A stretch of DNA of 13,385 nt from Prevotella sp. GTDB lineage: Bacteria; Bacteroidota; Bacteroidia; Bacteroidales; Bacteroidaceae. The DNA lies in NCBI GenBank assembly GCA_016283605.1, contig JAEENF010000252.1, forward strand, positions 1 through 13,385, in the 5' to 3' direction. The position numbers and the translations under genes were made by a program. Shown here one piece after another: positions 6,230 through 13,385 of the stretch. Numbering within the stretch: position 1 is the stretch's first letter; every line of letters begins with the position of its first letter. Below the pieces are notes generated by a model. It was given only the letters and a program-made list of their open reading frames with translations. It made no database searches and had not been told where the DNA came from.

Positions 6230-8257
6230 GTGAAATGCAAGGAGCTGATAGGACTTATCGTGCTGGGCATACTCACAGGTATGCCCAGCACTGTTTTTGG
6301 TAGAGAGAAAGAAGACACTCTCATCCTTAACCGTATCTATGCTTTCAAGGATACTCACCCGACGCTACCAGATAGTGTCGAAGACAATGTCTACGCGAAA
6401 ATAAGATTCAATGTCGAGCGTCGCAACCCCACGCTATGGCTCATCCCCACGATGTATGTGATGGCAAAAGATGCCCGCGAATACCTTCGTGAGTCCTACA
6501 ACCATATCACCTATAATGATCAGCTCAAGATGGATATCAACAGTCAGGTGCTCTCTGGCACCATCCGCCATAATCGCAGAGCGATGCCTACGCTGAAAGA
6601 GCTGGTGATTCCCAATATCTATGACGTCATCCTCTACGACGGACGTGTCCTTTCACCCTTCAACCGCCATAACCGACGTCATTATAAGTTTTCACAAAAA
6701 ACGCTTAGTGACGGCACAACACGTCTGGATTTCCGTCCGAAGTTCTACAACACTCAACTTATAAATGGTTATGCCATTGTCGACTCAGAGAGTGGACACA
6801 TCATCCGAACTGTGATGAATGGTGAGTTCGACATGATATCTTTCTGTACAGAGATCTATCAGAGCGATATAGACTGGCCGCTACCCACACCGAAACGAAG
6901 TACCACAGCGGCCTCGTTCGAGTTCTTAGGTAACAGAATATCTGCCGTCATCGACGGTTATTTCAACTGCGACAAAACGCTCTCCGATACCATTGGCTTC
7001 ATCTCTGACCGCCAGATGATGGACTCACTGCGTGCGGCCCCCCTTTCCGAGACAGATAAACGCATCTATGCCGACTACGACAAGATGCACCACGAAGATA
7101 CGGTTGTCGTTGATACTGTACCTCAGAAGGATAACCTGCTCAAGAAAATTTTATGGGATACCATCGGCGAGACCCTCATCACCCCTATTGCGGCAGAGTC
7201 GCAGCATGCCTCCTTCCGCCTGTCTCCGCTTCTCGACCCCATGCAACTCAGCTGGAGTGACCGTCGTGGATTCCGTTATAAAATCAACCTCAGGTCGCAA
7301 TACACCTTCTCACCTCACCGCTACCTGACCTTTAATCCTATTTTCGGCTACAACTTCAGGTTCAAGGAGTTCTACTTTACGATGCCTTTGCGAATGACCT
7401 ACAACCCGAAGCGAAACGGTTATGCGGAAATCATCTACGGCAACGGTAACCGAATCTCCAATGGTCAGGTGGCCGACGCCATCATGCATCAGTTTGGCGA
7501 CACGCTACACTTAGACGATACCGACATCGACAAGTTCACCGACAATCACCTGCAGGTCTTTAATAACATTATGGTCTTCGATTGGCTCGACATTGAGTCA
7601 GGTTTTATCTATCACCGCAGAAGTGCCATCAACAAGCATATTATGCGACAATATGGCATGCCGACAATCTATCGTAGCTTTGCACCCATGATTGCGCTGA
7701 AGATCAGTCCGTGGCTCAAGAAAGGTCCTCTTTTCTCCATCGACTGGGAACGAGGCATAACTGGCATTTACAAGTCAAACATCAAGTATGAACGTTGGGA
7801 GTTTGATGGTTCATGGAAATATAATCTGCCAGGGCTGCGTGTCATCAATATGCGAGCAGGTGCAGGTTTTTATGGCCACAGAGAACAGAACTATTTTGTC
7901 GATTATGCCAATTTCCGTGACAATAATCTCCCTGAGGGTTGGGAAGATGACTGGAGCGGAAACTTTGAGCTGCTACGTGGCGAGGTCTACAACCTCTCCA
8001 ATTATTACCTTCGCGCTAATGTCTCTTACGACTCTCCGATGATGGTGGGCAGTTGGATACCCTATCTTGGGAAATACATCGAACGTGAACGTTTCTACCT
8101 CGGCACAGCTGTTATTGCTGATTCCAAACCATATTTCGAACTGGGCTACAGTTTCACGAACCGTTATCTCTCCATTGCAATGTTTGCTGGGTTCAACGGC
8201 ACCAGGTTCAAGGAGATAGGATTTGATTTCTCATACGAACTTTTCAGAAGATGGTAA
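6230..8257 (+). CDS. DUF5686-like outer-membrane beta-barrel protein
   Basis: Its function is unknown. It is probably inserted in the outer membrane. The 675-residue protein starts with a signal peptide (a short charged start, hydrophobic ELIGLIVLGILTG, likely cleavage near residue 24 after VFG). A soluble N-terminal part follows (about 25-320), with phrases I associate with the Bacteroidota DUF5686 family: NRIYAFK, RRNPTLWLIPTMY, GTIRHNRRAMP, PFNRHNRRHY and FRPKFYNTQLINGYA. From about residue 340 to the end it is rich in alternating aromatic strands, ending in ELFRRW with a terminal aromatic residue as barrels often do. The GTG at 6230 is the only in-frame start that preserves a signal peptide; the next Met is residue 18. 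The stop overlaps the addA start by 7 nt, implying translational coupling. Family assignment is from memory. Confidence 0.7.
   Translation: MKCKELIGLIVLGILTGMPSTVFGREKEDTLILNRIYAFKDTHPTLPDSVEDNVYAKIRFNVERRNPTLWLIPTMYVMAKDAREYLRESYNHITYNDQLKMDINSQVLSGTIRHNRRAMPTLKELVIPNIYDVILYDGRVLSPFNRHNRRHYKFSQKTLSDGTTRLDFRPKFYNTQLINGYAIVDSESGHIIRTVMNGEFDMISFCTEIYQSDIDWPLPTPKRSTTAASFEFLGNRISAVIDGYFNCDKTLSDTIGFISDRQMMDSLRAAPLSETDKRIYADYDKMHHEDTVVVDTVPQKDNLLKKILWDTIGETLITPIAAESQHASFRLSPLLDPMQLSWSDRRGFRYKINLRSQYTFSPHRYLTFNPIFGYNFRFKEFYFTMPLRMTYNPKRNGYAEIIYGNGNRISNGQVADAIMHQFGDTLHLDDTDIDKFTDNHLQVFNNIMVFDWLDIESGFIYHRRSAINKHIMRQYGMPTIYRSFAPMIALKISPWLKKGPLFSIDWERGITGIYKSNIKYERWEFDGSWKYNLPGLRVINMRAGAGFYGHREQNYFVDYANFRDNNLPEGWEDDWSGNFELLRGEVYNLSNYYLRANVSYDSPMMVGSWIPYLGKYIERERFYLGTAVIADSKPYFELGYSFTNRYLSIAMFAGFNGTRFKEIGFDFSYELFRRW
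6260..6298 (+). terminator. Terminator-like hairpin inside the signal-peptide codons
   Basis: GTGCTGGGCATA (6260-6271) and TATGCCCAGCAC (6280-6291) form a perfect 12-bp stem with 7 G-C pairs and an 8-nt loop. TGTTTTT (6292-6298) follows. This is the form of an intrinsic terminator. It lies 71 nt past the rpoD stop and would end rpoD transcripts, but it also sits in codons 11-23 of the DUF5686-like gene and just downstream of that gene's promoter, so it may act as an attenuator. The structure is certain in sequence; its function is inferred. Confidence 0.55.
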
Positions 8258-11200
8258 AACCCTTAACAGTCTACAAAGCCAGCGCTGGTAGCGGAAAGAC
8301 CTTTACGTTAGCCACCGAATATATTAAGCTCTTGATTCTTAATCCCCAGAGCTATCGCAATATTCTTGCCGTCACCTTTACAAACAAGGCCACAGAAGAG
8401 ATGAAGATGCGAATCCTCAGTCAGCTCTACGGTGTATGGAAAGGGTTACCCGCTTCCATGGATTACACCAAGGTGCTCTGTGCGAAGACAGGCCAGACGG
8501 AAGCTTTCGTCAGCGAACGTGCGGGCATCGCCCTCGACCTGCTGCTCCATAATTACAGCTACTTCCGCGTGATGACCATCGACACCTTCTTCCAGAGTGT
8601 CCTCCGTAATCTGGCACGTGAACTTGATCTTACCGCCAACCTCCGTATCGGGCTCAACGACACTCAGGTAGAGGAACTTGCTGTCGACCAGATGATTAGC
8701 GACTTGAGTACAAAGGACCTCTTGTTGCAGTGGTTGATGAAATACATCATTGAGAACATCTCAGACGACAAGAGTTGGAACGTCATTGGTCAGATCAAGA
8801 GTTTCGGAAAGACCATTTTCAAGGATGATTATAAGAAAGTGAGCGAAGTCCTCAATGCCCGGATGTCCGAATCCAAGTTCTTCGAGCGTTACACCACCAG
8901 CCTGCGCGAGATCCGTCAGGAGGCGAAAGACCGCATGCAAGAACTTTCCAGCATTTTCTTCGAGACCCTCGATGCTGAAAACCTGAAAGTCGAGGACTTC
9001 CCCTACGGCAAGGGTGGCGTCTGCAGCATCTTCCTGAAGCTTCGCGACGGTGCACCCTTCGACGAAAGCATTATCACCAAACGTGTGCTCGATACTGCGG
9101 GTGACCCTGAGAAATGGTGCAAGAAGAACGATCCCCATCGAGAGCATATCCTTATGTTGGCCGAATCTACCCTCGACCGCTTGTTACGACAGGTTCTCGA
9201 TGAACGTCCTCTCCAATGGAAACGCTTCCAGTCTGCCGACCTTACCCTGCGCCATCTGAACCAATTGCGCCTGCTGAGTCATATCGAAAAGAAAATACGC
9301 GAGCTTAACGAAAGCGCCAACCGATTCCTGCTCAGCGACACTCAGCATTTACTCCACGCCCTCATCGAAGGCAGCGACTCACCCTTCATCTTCGAAAAGA
9401 TTGGAACCCAACTTGAACACATCATGATTGATGAGTTCCAAGATACGTCTACCGTCCAGTGGCAGAATTTCAAAGTCCTGTTATCCGAGTCCATGAGCCA
9501 CGAAGGTTCTGAGAACCTCATCGTTGGCGACGTCAAGCAAAGTATCTACCGTTGGCGTTCTGGCGACTGGCGTCTGCTTAACGACATCGAATCGCAGTTC
9601 CCATATCCTGAGCAGCAGCTCGACATCCGGACGCTCGACACCAACTATCGCTCTCAGCGTAACATTATCACTTTCAATAACATATTCTTCAAATCTGCAG
9701 CAGAACTTGAATGTATATCCCTAGGCGATTCGTCTGAAACCCAACAGCTGCAGCGTGCCTACGCCGACGTTAGTCAGAACATTCCAGAAAAGCGCGATGC
9801 AGGAGGTTACGTCAGCATCCGTCTGTTGACTGGTGATCATTATCAGGACCAAGTGCTCCAAGGTCTTGTCGACATCGTACAGGACCTTCACGCTAAAGGC
9901 ATCCAACCCGATAAGATGGCCATCCTCGTACGTAGCAATGCCTATATCCCTGTCATCGCCGAATACTTCATGCAGCAACTGCCCACAGTACGCATCGTCT
10001 CCGACGAGGCTTTCCGTCTCGATGCCTCTGTGGCCGTCAGTATGCTCATCCAGGCCCTCCGTCTGCTCGCCCATCCTCAGGACGACCTCACGAAGGCTGC
10101 TCTCGCTATGGCTTATCAGCGCAGAGTATGTCTTAACGATGTCTGCGACAATGTCTGCCTGCTCACAGGAAAGTCTCTCGACGACCTGTTGCCCGAGGCT
10201 TTCATCCAACATACGACCGAGCTCTCCGCCCTGCCTCTCTACGAACTCGTCGAGAAACTCTACACCGTCTTCGCCCTCGAACGGCTGGAATCGCAGAGCG
10301 CCTACGTCTGCACCTTCTACGACCATCTCTCCGAATATGTCAGCGAAAGCAGTACCGACATCGATACCTTCCTTACCGTTTGGGACGAAGACCTCTGTAG
10401 TAAGACCATACAGAGCGACGAGATCGACGGCATCCGCCTGATTTCTATCCACAAGTCGAAGGGTCTGGAGTTCGATCATGTCATTATTCCTTTCTGCGAC
10501 TGGCAATTGGAAAAGTCCTCTGGCAACATCCTATGGTGCCAACCGCAGGAAGAGCCCTTCAGCGAACTGCCCATCGTGCCCGTCGACTATAATAAGAAGC
10601 AGATGCTGGGTACTATTTACGAGTCCGACTACCATCGTGAGCACCTGCAGAACACTGTCGACAACCTCAATCTGCTCTATGTCGCCTTTACCCGTGCTTG
10701 TCATAGCCTTTTCGTCATCGGCCGTCGAGGTGCCAAGAATTCGCGTTCCACCCTCATCGAACAAACCCTCCCGCTCATTGCAGAGTCCCTTGACTCTTCC
10801 ACACTCGAAGGTCTCGATGATGAATCTTCTATGCTGACCTTCGAGTATGGCGACACCGCTATCCCTGCCAGTCATCCTCGACACTCGAGTCCTGTGAACA
10901 ACCCCTTCCTCGCACCAGTGCTCCCCATACCCATCCACATCACCACCTTCAGCAACAAGGTCGAGTTCCGTCAGAGCAACCGCAGCAAGGACTTTGTCGC
11001 CAACGACGACGAAGAGGCCACACGCCATTATATCCATACCGGTAGCGTACTCCATAAGGTCTTTTCCACTATCCGCACCTCTGCCGACGTCGATGGCGCC
11101 TTGCAACAACTCCAGCAGGAAGGCATCCTCTACGATGACCATAACACCCTCGACAAGATTACCACGATGCTCCGTCGCCGTCTCTCACATCCGAAGGTTG

Positions 11201-11466
11201 CTGACTGGTTCTCTGATCGTTGGACACTCTTCAACGAGTGTGCCATCCTGACCTGCGACGATGGTCGCGTCGTCGAGCGTCGCCCTGACCGTGTGATGAC
11301 CGACGGTCATGAGTGGATCGTTGTCGACTTCAAGTTCGGTTCTCCCAAACCCGAATACCACGACCAGGTCCGCGAATACATGGACCTTATCCGCAAGATG
11401 ACTGGCGCTGCCGACATCCGCGGCTATCTCTGGTTCGTTTACACCAATCAAATCGAAGAAGTATGA
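8251..11466 (+). CDS. addA: AddA/RecB-like helicase-nuclease (UvrD superfamily)
   Basis: This is a probable ATP-driven 3'-5' helicase with a C-terminal nuclease. With AddB it would resect double-strand breaks and prepare 3' ends for RecA. Motifs in the 1071-residue chain: Walker A ASAGSGKT (10-17), motif Ia TFTNKATEEM, DExx box DEFQDT (394-399), motif III VGDVKQSIYRW (from 425), motif IV NYRSQRN, motif V ISIHKSKGLEFDHV (731-744), and motif VI LLYVAFTRA (from 808). The nuclease domain looks intact: H935 in GSVLH, D1013 in RPDR, D1026-x-K1028 in VDFKFG, and Q1039/Y1043. The ATG at 8251 lies within the end of the upstream frame, 7 nt of overlap, and puts the Walker A at the usual distance from the N terminus. 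The stop overlaps addB by 4 nt (ATGA). RecB is the alternative name; the AddB-like partner favours AddA. Confidence 0.88.
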   Translation: MVKPLTVYKASAGSGKTFTLATEYIKLLILNPQSYRNILAVTFTNKATEEMKMRILSQLYGVWKGLPASMDYTKVLCAKTGQTEAFVSERAGIALDLLLHNYSYFRVMTIDTFFQSVLRNLARELDLTANLRIGLNDTQVEELAVDQMISDLSTKDLLLQWLMKYIIENISDDKSWNVIGQIKSFGKTIFKDDYKKVSEVLNARMSESKFFERYTTSLREIRQEAKDRMQELSSIFFETLDAENLKVEDFPYGKGGVCSIFLKLRDGAPFDESIITKRVLDTAGDPEKWCKKNDPHREHILMLAESTLDRLLRQVLDERPLQWKRFQSADLTLRHLNQLRLLSHIEKKIRELNESANRFLLSDTQHLLHALIEGSDSPFIFEKIGTQLEHIMIDEFQDTSTVQWQNFKVLLSESMSHEGSENLIVGDVKQSIYRWRSGDWRLLNDIESQFPYPEQQLDIRTLDTNYRSQRNIITFNNIFFKSAAELECISLGDSSETQQLQRAYADVSQNIPEKRDAGGYVSIRLLTGDHYQDQVLQGLVDIVQDLHAKGIQPDKMAILVRSNAYIPVIAEYFMQQLPTVRIVSDEAFRLDASVAVSMLIQALRLLAHPQDDLTKAALAMAYQRRVCLNDVCDNVCLLTGKSLDDLLPEAFIQHTTELSALPLYELVEKLYTVFALERLESQSAYVCTFYDHLSEYVSESSTDIDTFLTVWDEDLCSKTIQSDEIDGIRLISIHKSKGLEFDHVIIPFCDWQLEKSSGNILWCQPQEEPFSELPIVPVDYNKKQMLGTIYESDYHREHLQNTVDNLNLLYVAFTRACHSLFVIGRRGAKNSRSTLIEQTLPLIAESLDSSTLEGLDDESSMLTFEYGDTAIPASHPRHSSPVNNPFLAPVLPIPIHITTFSNKVEFRQSNRSKDFVANDDEEATRHYIHTGSVLHKVFSTIRTSADVDGALQQLQQEGILYDDHNTLDKITTMLRRRLSHPKVADWFSDRWTLFNECAILTCDDGRVVERRPDRVMTDGHEWIVVDFKFGSPKPEYHDQVREYMDLIRKMTGAADIRGYLWFVYTNQIEEV

Positions 11467-13385
11467 ACAGTTTCCTCGAAGCCGTCGCTGCTGACCTCCT
11501 CAACCGTTTTGGCACCAACCTCGCCCGGGTGGCGGTGGTCTTCCCTAATAAGCGTGCCTCACTATTCCTCAACGAACACCTGGCCCGTCTCGCACATCAG
11601 CCTCTGTGGAGTCCTGCCTATATCACCATCAGCGATCTCTTCCGCAGCCATTCCGCCCTGAGTGTTGCCGATCCTATCAAACTCGTCTGCGACCTCCACC
11701 GCTGTTTCGTAAAGTGTACTGGGATGGACGAGACGCTCGACCACTTCTATGGTTGGGGACAGTTGTTACTGAGCGACTTCGACGACGTCGATAAGAACAT
11801 GGCGCCCGCCGATCGGGTCTTCGCCAACGTACGCGACATTCACGAGCTCGACGACAGTTCCTTCCTCACCCCTGAACAGAAGGACATCATCCGCAAGTTC
11901 TTCAGCCACTTCTCCGATGACCACCCCACAGAGCTTAAGCAGCGCTTCCTGCAACTCTGGAGCCATATCAGCGACATCTACCAGCAGTATAACGATGTCC
12001 TCGCCCGACAGGGTCTCGCCTACGAAGGCGCCCTCTACCGTCAGGTCGCCCTCGACGAATCCATCACCTTTGAATACGACACCTATGTCTTCGTGGGCTT
12101 CAATCTTCTGCAACAGGTTGAGCAGACGCTTTTCCGCCGTCTGAAGCAGCAGGATAAGGCGCTCTTCTATTGGGACTTCGACCACGCCTACCTCGGCAAG
12201 AACGAGGCCGGTCACTTCATCGCCCAATACCTCGATCAATTCCCCAATGCGCTCGACAGCAGTTCTGCAGCACTCTACGACAATTTCAACAGTCCCAAGC
12301 AAGTCACCTTCATCTCCGCCACTACGGAGAATATACAGGCCAGATATATCAGCACGTGGCTCGATGCCCAGCGTATCACCGACGGCAAGCGCACAGCCAT
12401 TGTCCTCGCCGACGAACGGCTTCTTCAGACGGTTATCCATTGCCTGCCCGATGAAGCCGAAAAGGTCAACATCACCACAGGCTATCCCCTCGCCCAGACT
12501 GCCGTAGCATCGCTCGTTACCATGCTCATCAATCTCCAGACCATCGGCTACTCAGAGAAGACCCAGGACTTTCGTCCGCGCTACCTCAACCTCGTGCAGC
12601 ACCATCCTTACGGTTCTCTCCTGCCCGATGACTTCGCTGCGACCCACCTCACCACCAATGCAGAACTCCTCGCATGGCTCCTCTCTCTCGTCCGCCATAT
12701 CGCCACCGCCCCCTCTCAGGCGCCTGACGACGACTCACTCCCCACGTCTCACTCCCCACTCGATCAGGAGGCCCTCTTCCGCATGTACACCCTTCTGAAT
12801 CGTCTCGCCGACCTCATCACCTCAGGCGACCTCCTCGTCGAACCCTCCACCCTGCAACGACTCATCACACAACTCATCACGACCACCTCAATCCCCTTCC
12901 ATGGCGAACCCGCTGAAGGCATTCAGGTCATGGGCATACTCGAGACGCGCAACCTGGATTTCGACCACGTCCTCCTGCTCTCATGTAACGAGGGTAACAT
13001 TCCCAAAGGCATCAACGATACATCGTTCATCCCCTATAACATCCGTAAGGCCTACGGACTGACCACTGCCGACCATAAGGTGGCCATATACGCCTATTAT
13101 TTCCACCGGCTGCTGCAGCGGGCCACCGACGTCACCCTCGTCTATAACAATGCCACCAATAACGGCCAGACGGGCGAGATGTCGCGTTTCATGCTTCAGA
13201 TGATGGTCGAGAGTCGCCAGCAGATCACTTTCCGTCACCTGGGGGGACATCTGGCGTCAGGCGAACAGCCCAGTACGGGTCTCTCTCCCATTTCCAAGAC
13301 CCCTGCCGTCATGTCCATCCTCAGCGACCGCCTGCAACTCCTCACCCCCTCCGCCATCAACCGCTACATGCGTTGCCAGCGTATG
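11463..13385 (+). CDS. addB: AddB-like nuclease/inactive-helicase subunit, first 641 codons
   Basis: This is the partner subunit of the AddAB complex, expected to recognise and cut one strand during break resection. The frame is open from the ATG at 11463 to the right edge. The N-terminal region reads ARVAVVFPNKRASLFLNEHL and SPAYITISDLF, as in Bacteroidota AddB-like PD-(D/E)XK proteins. I see no Walker A motif there, so this half is probably a non-ATP-hydrolysing helicase fold. Around 485-515 GIQVMGILETRNLDFDHVLLLSCNEG resembles a degenerate helicase motif V region. The last residues, SAINRYMRCQRM, are where the C-terminal nuclease domain with its iron-sulphur cysteines normally begins, so the catalytic part is outside the window. 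It starts inside the addA stop codon (ATGA), a coupled pair. Third-position C is strikingly frequent. Confidence 0.85.
   Translation, partial: MNSFLEAVAADLLNRFGTNLARVAVVFPNKRASLFLNEHLARLAHQPLWSPAYITISDLFRSHSALSVADPIKLVCDLHRCFVKCTGMDETLDHFYGWGQLLLSDFDDVDKNMAPADRVFANVRDIHELDDSSFLTPEQKDIIRKFFSHFSDDHPTELKQRFLQLWSHISDIYQQYNDVLARQGLAYEGALYRQVALDESITFEYDTYVFVGFNLLQQVEQTLFRRLKQQDKALFYWDFDHAYLGKNEAGHFIAQYLDQFPNALDSSSAALYDNFNSPKQVTFISATTENIQARYISTWLDAQRITDGKRTAIVLADERLLQTVIHCLPDEAEKVNITTGYPLAQTAVASLVTMLINLQTIGYSEKTQDFRPRYLNLVQHHPYGSLLPDDFAATHLTTNAELLAWLLSLVRHIATAPSQAPDDDSLPTSHSPLDQEALFRMYTLLNRLADLITSGDLLVEPSTLQRLITQLITTTSIPFHGEPAEGIQVMGILETRNLDFDHVLLLSCNEGNIPKGINDTSFIPYNIRKAYGLTTADHKVAIYAYYFHRLLQRATDVTLVYNNATNNGQTGEMSRFMLQMMVESRQQITFRHLGGHLASGEQPSTGLSPISKTPAVMSILSDRLQLLTPSAINRYMRCQRM
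12734..12759 (+). repeat. Exact 12-base tandem direct repeat within addB
   Basis: CTCACTCCCCAC occurs at 12734-12745 and again at 12748-12759, a 14-base period with GT between. It codes in frame for part of DDSLPTSHSPLDQ, a polar, probably disordered linker between helical parts of AddB. The 14-base period is not a multiple of three, so the two copies are read in different frames. It may be a slippage duplication or a micro-repeat insertion. Confidence 0.6.

Noticed and set aside
6281..8257. Start of the DUF5686-like gene at the ATG of codon 18
   Set aside because: It would remove the signal peptide expected of an outer-membrane barrel, and that ATG lies inside the descending arm of the hairpin. 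It remains a fallback if the GTG start is disproved.
9721..12440. Long minus-strand open frames opposite addA and addB (about 200-260 codons each)
   Set aside because: The C-rich third positions of addAB remove stop codons on the opposite strand. The translations are low-complexity in D, V, E, G and L, with no family resemblance.
1..13385. CRISPR arrays, tRNA or rRNA genes, toxin-antitoxin or defence islands
   Set aside because: I read for regularly spaced repeats, cloverleaf-forming stretches and small paired genes and saw none. The DNA-repair genes here match the core UvrA and AddAB families, not a known dedicated defence cassette.

Overview
The window looks like a chromosomal segment of a Bacteroidota bacterium, most likely Prevotella or a close relative. 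All four promoters I can place have the phylum's -33 TTG/TTTG and -7 TAnnTTTG layout. Start codons lack obvious Shine-Dalgarno sequences and tend to follow A/T-rich leaders. The primary sigma factor is the short Bacteroidota type, and the proteins (UxaB, UvrA, a DUF5686-like outer-membrane protein, Bacteroidota-type AddA/AddB) fit the phylum.

Layout from left to right. (1) Positions 1-641, minus strand: the N-terminal 213 codons of an IS4-family (DUF4372-type) transposase, cut by the window edge, with its own promoter and a palindrome near the presumed insertion-sequence end at about 744-770. (2) 642-935: intergenic DNA holding the IS end, two small dyads and the uxaB promoter. (3) 936-5199, plus strand: uxaB (tagaturonate reductase) and, 13 nt later, uvrA (excision-repair damage sensor), a probable two-gene transcript. 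(4) 5210-6189: promoter and gene for the housekeeping sigma factor RpoD. (5) 6194-13385: promoter, then a DUF5686-like outer-membrane protein gene overlapping addA by 7 nt, which overlaps addB by 4 nt. addB runs off the right edge. These three genes look translationally coupled.

Functionally, uxaB belongs to galacturonate (pectin) catabolism. uvrA and addAB serve DNA repair: nucleotide excision, and double-strand-break end processing with recombination. rpoD encodes the sigma factor expected to read the promoters seen here. The outer-membrane gene has no evident functional link to repair, although it is tightly coupled to addA.

The most unusual structure is a perfect 12-bp inverted repeat followed by a T-rich tract, shaped like an intrinsic terminator, lying inside the signal-peptide codons of the DUF5686-like gene only about 36 nt past a strong promoter whose predicted transcript start nearly coincides with the GTG start codon. 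It could terminate rpoD transcripts, attenuate the downstream operon, or both. I did not find a clearly new multi-gene system; most of the window is ordinary core genome.
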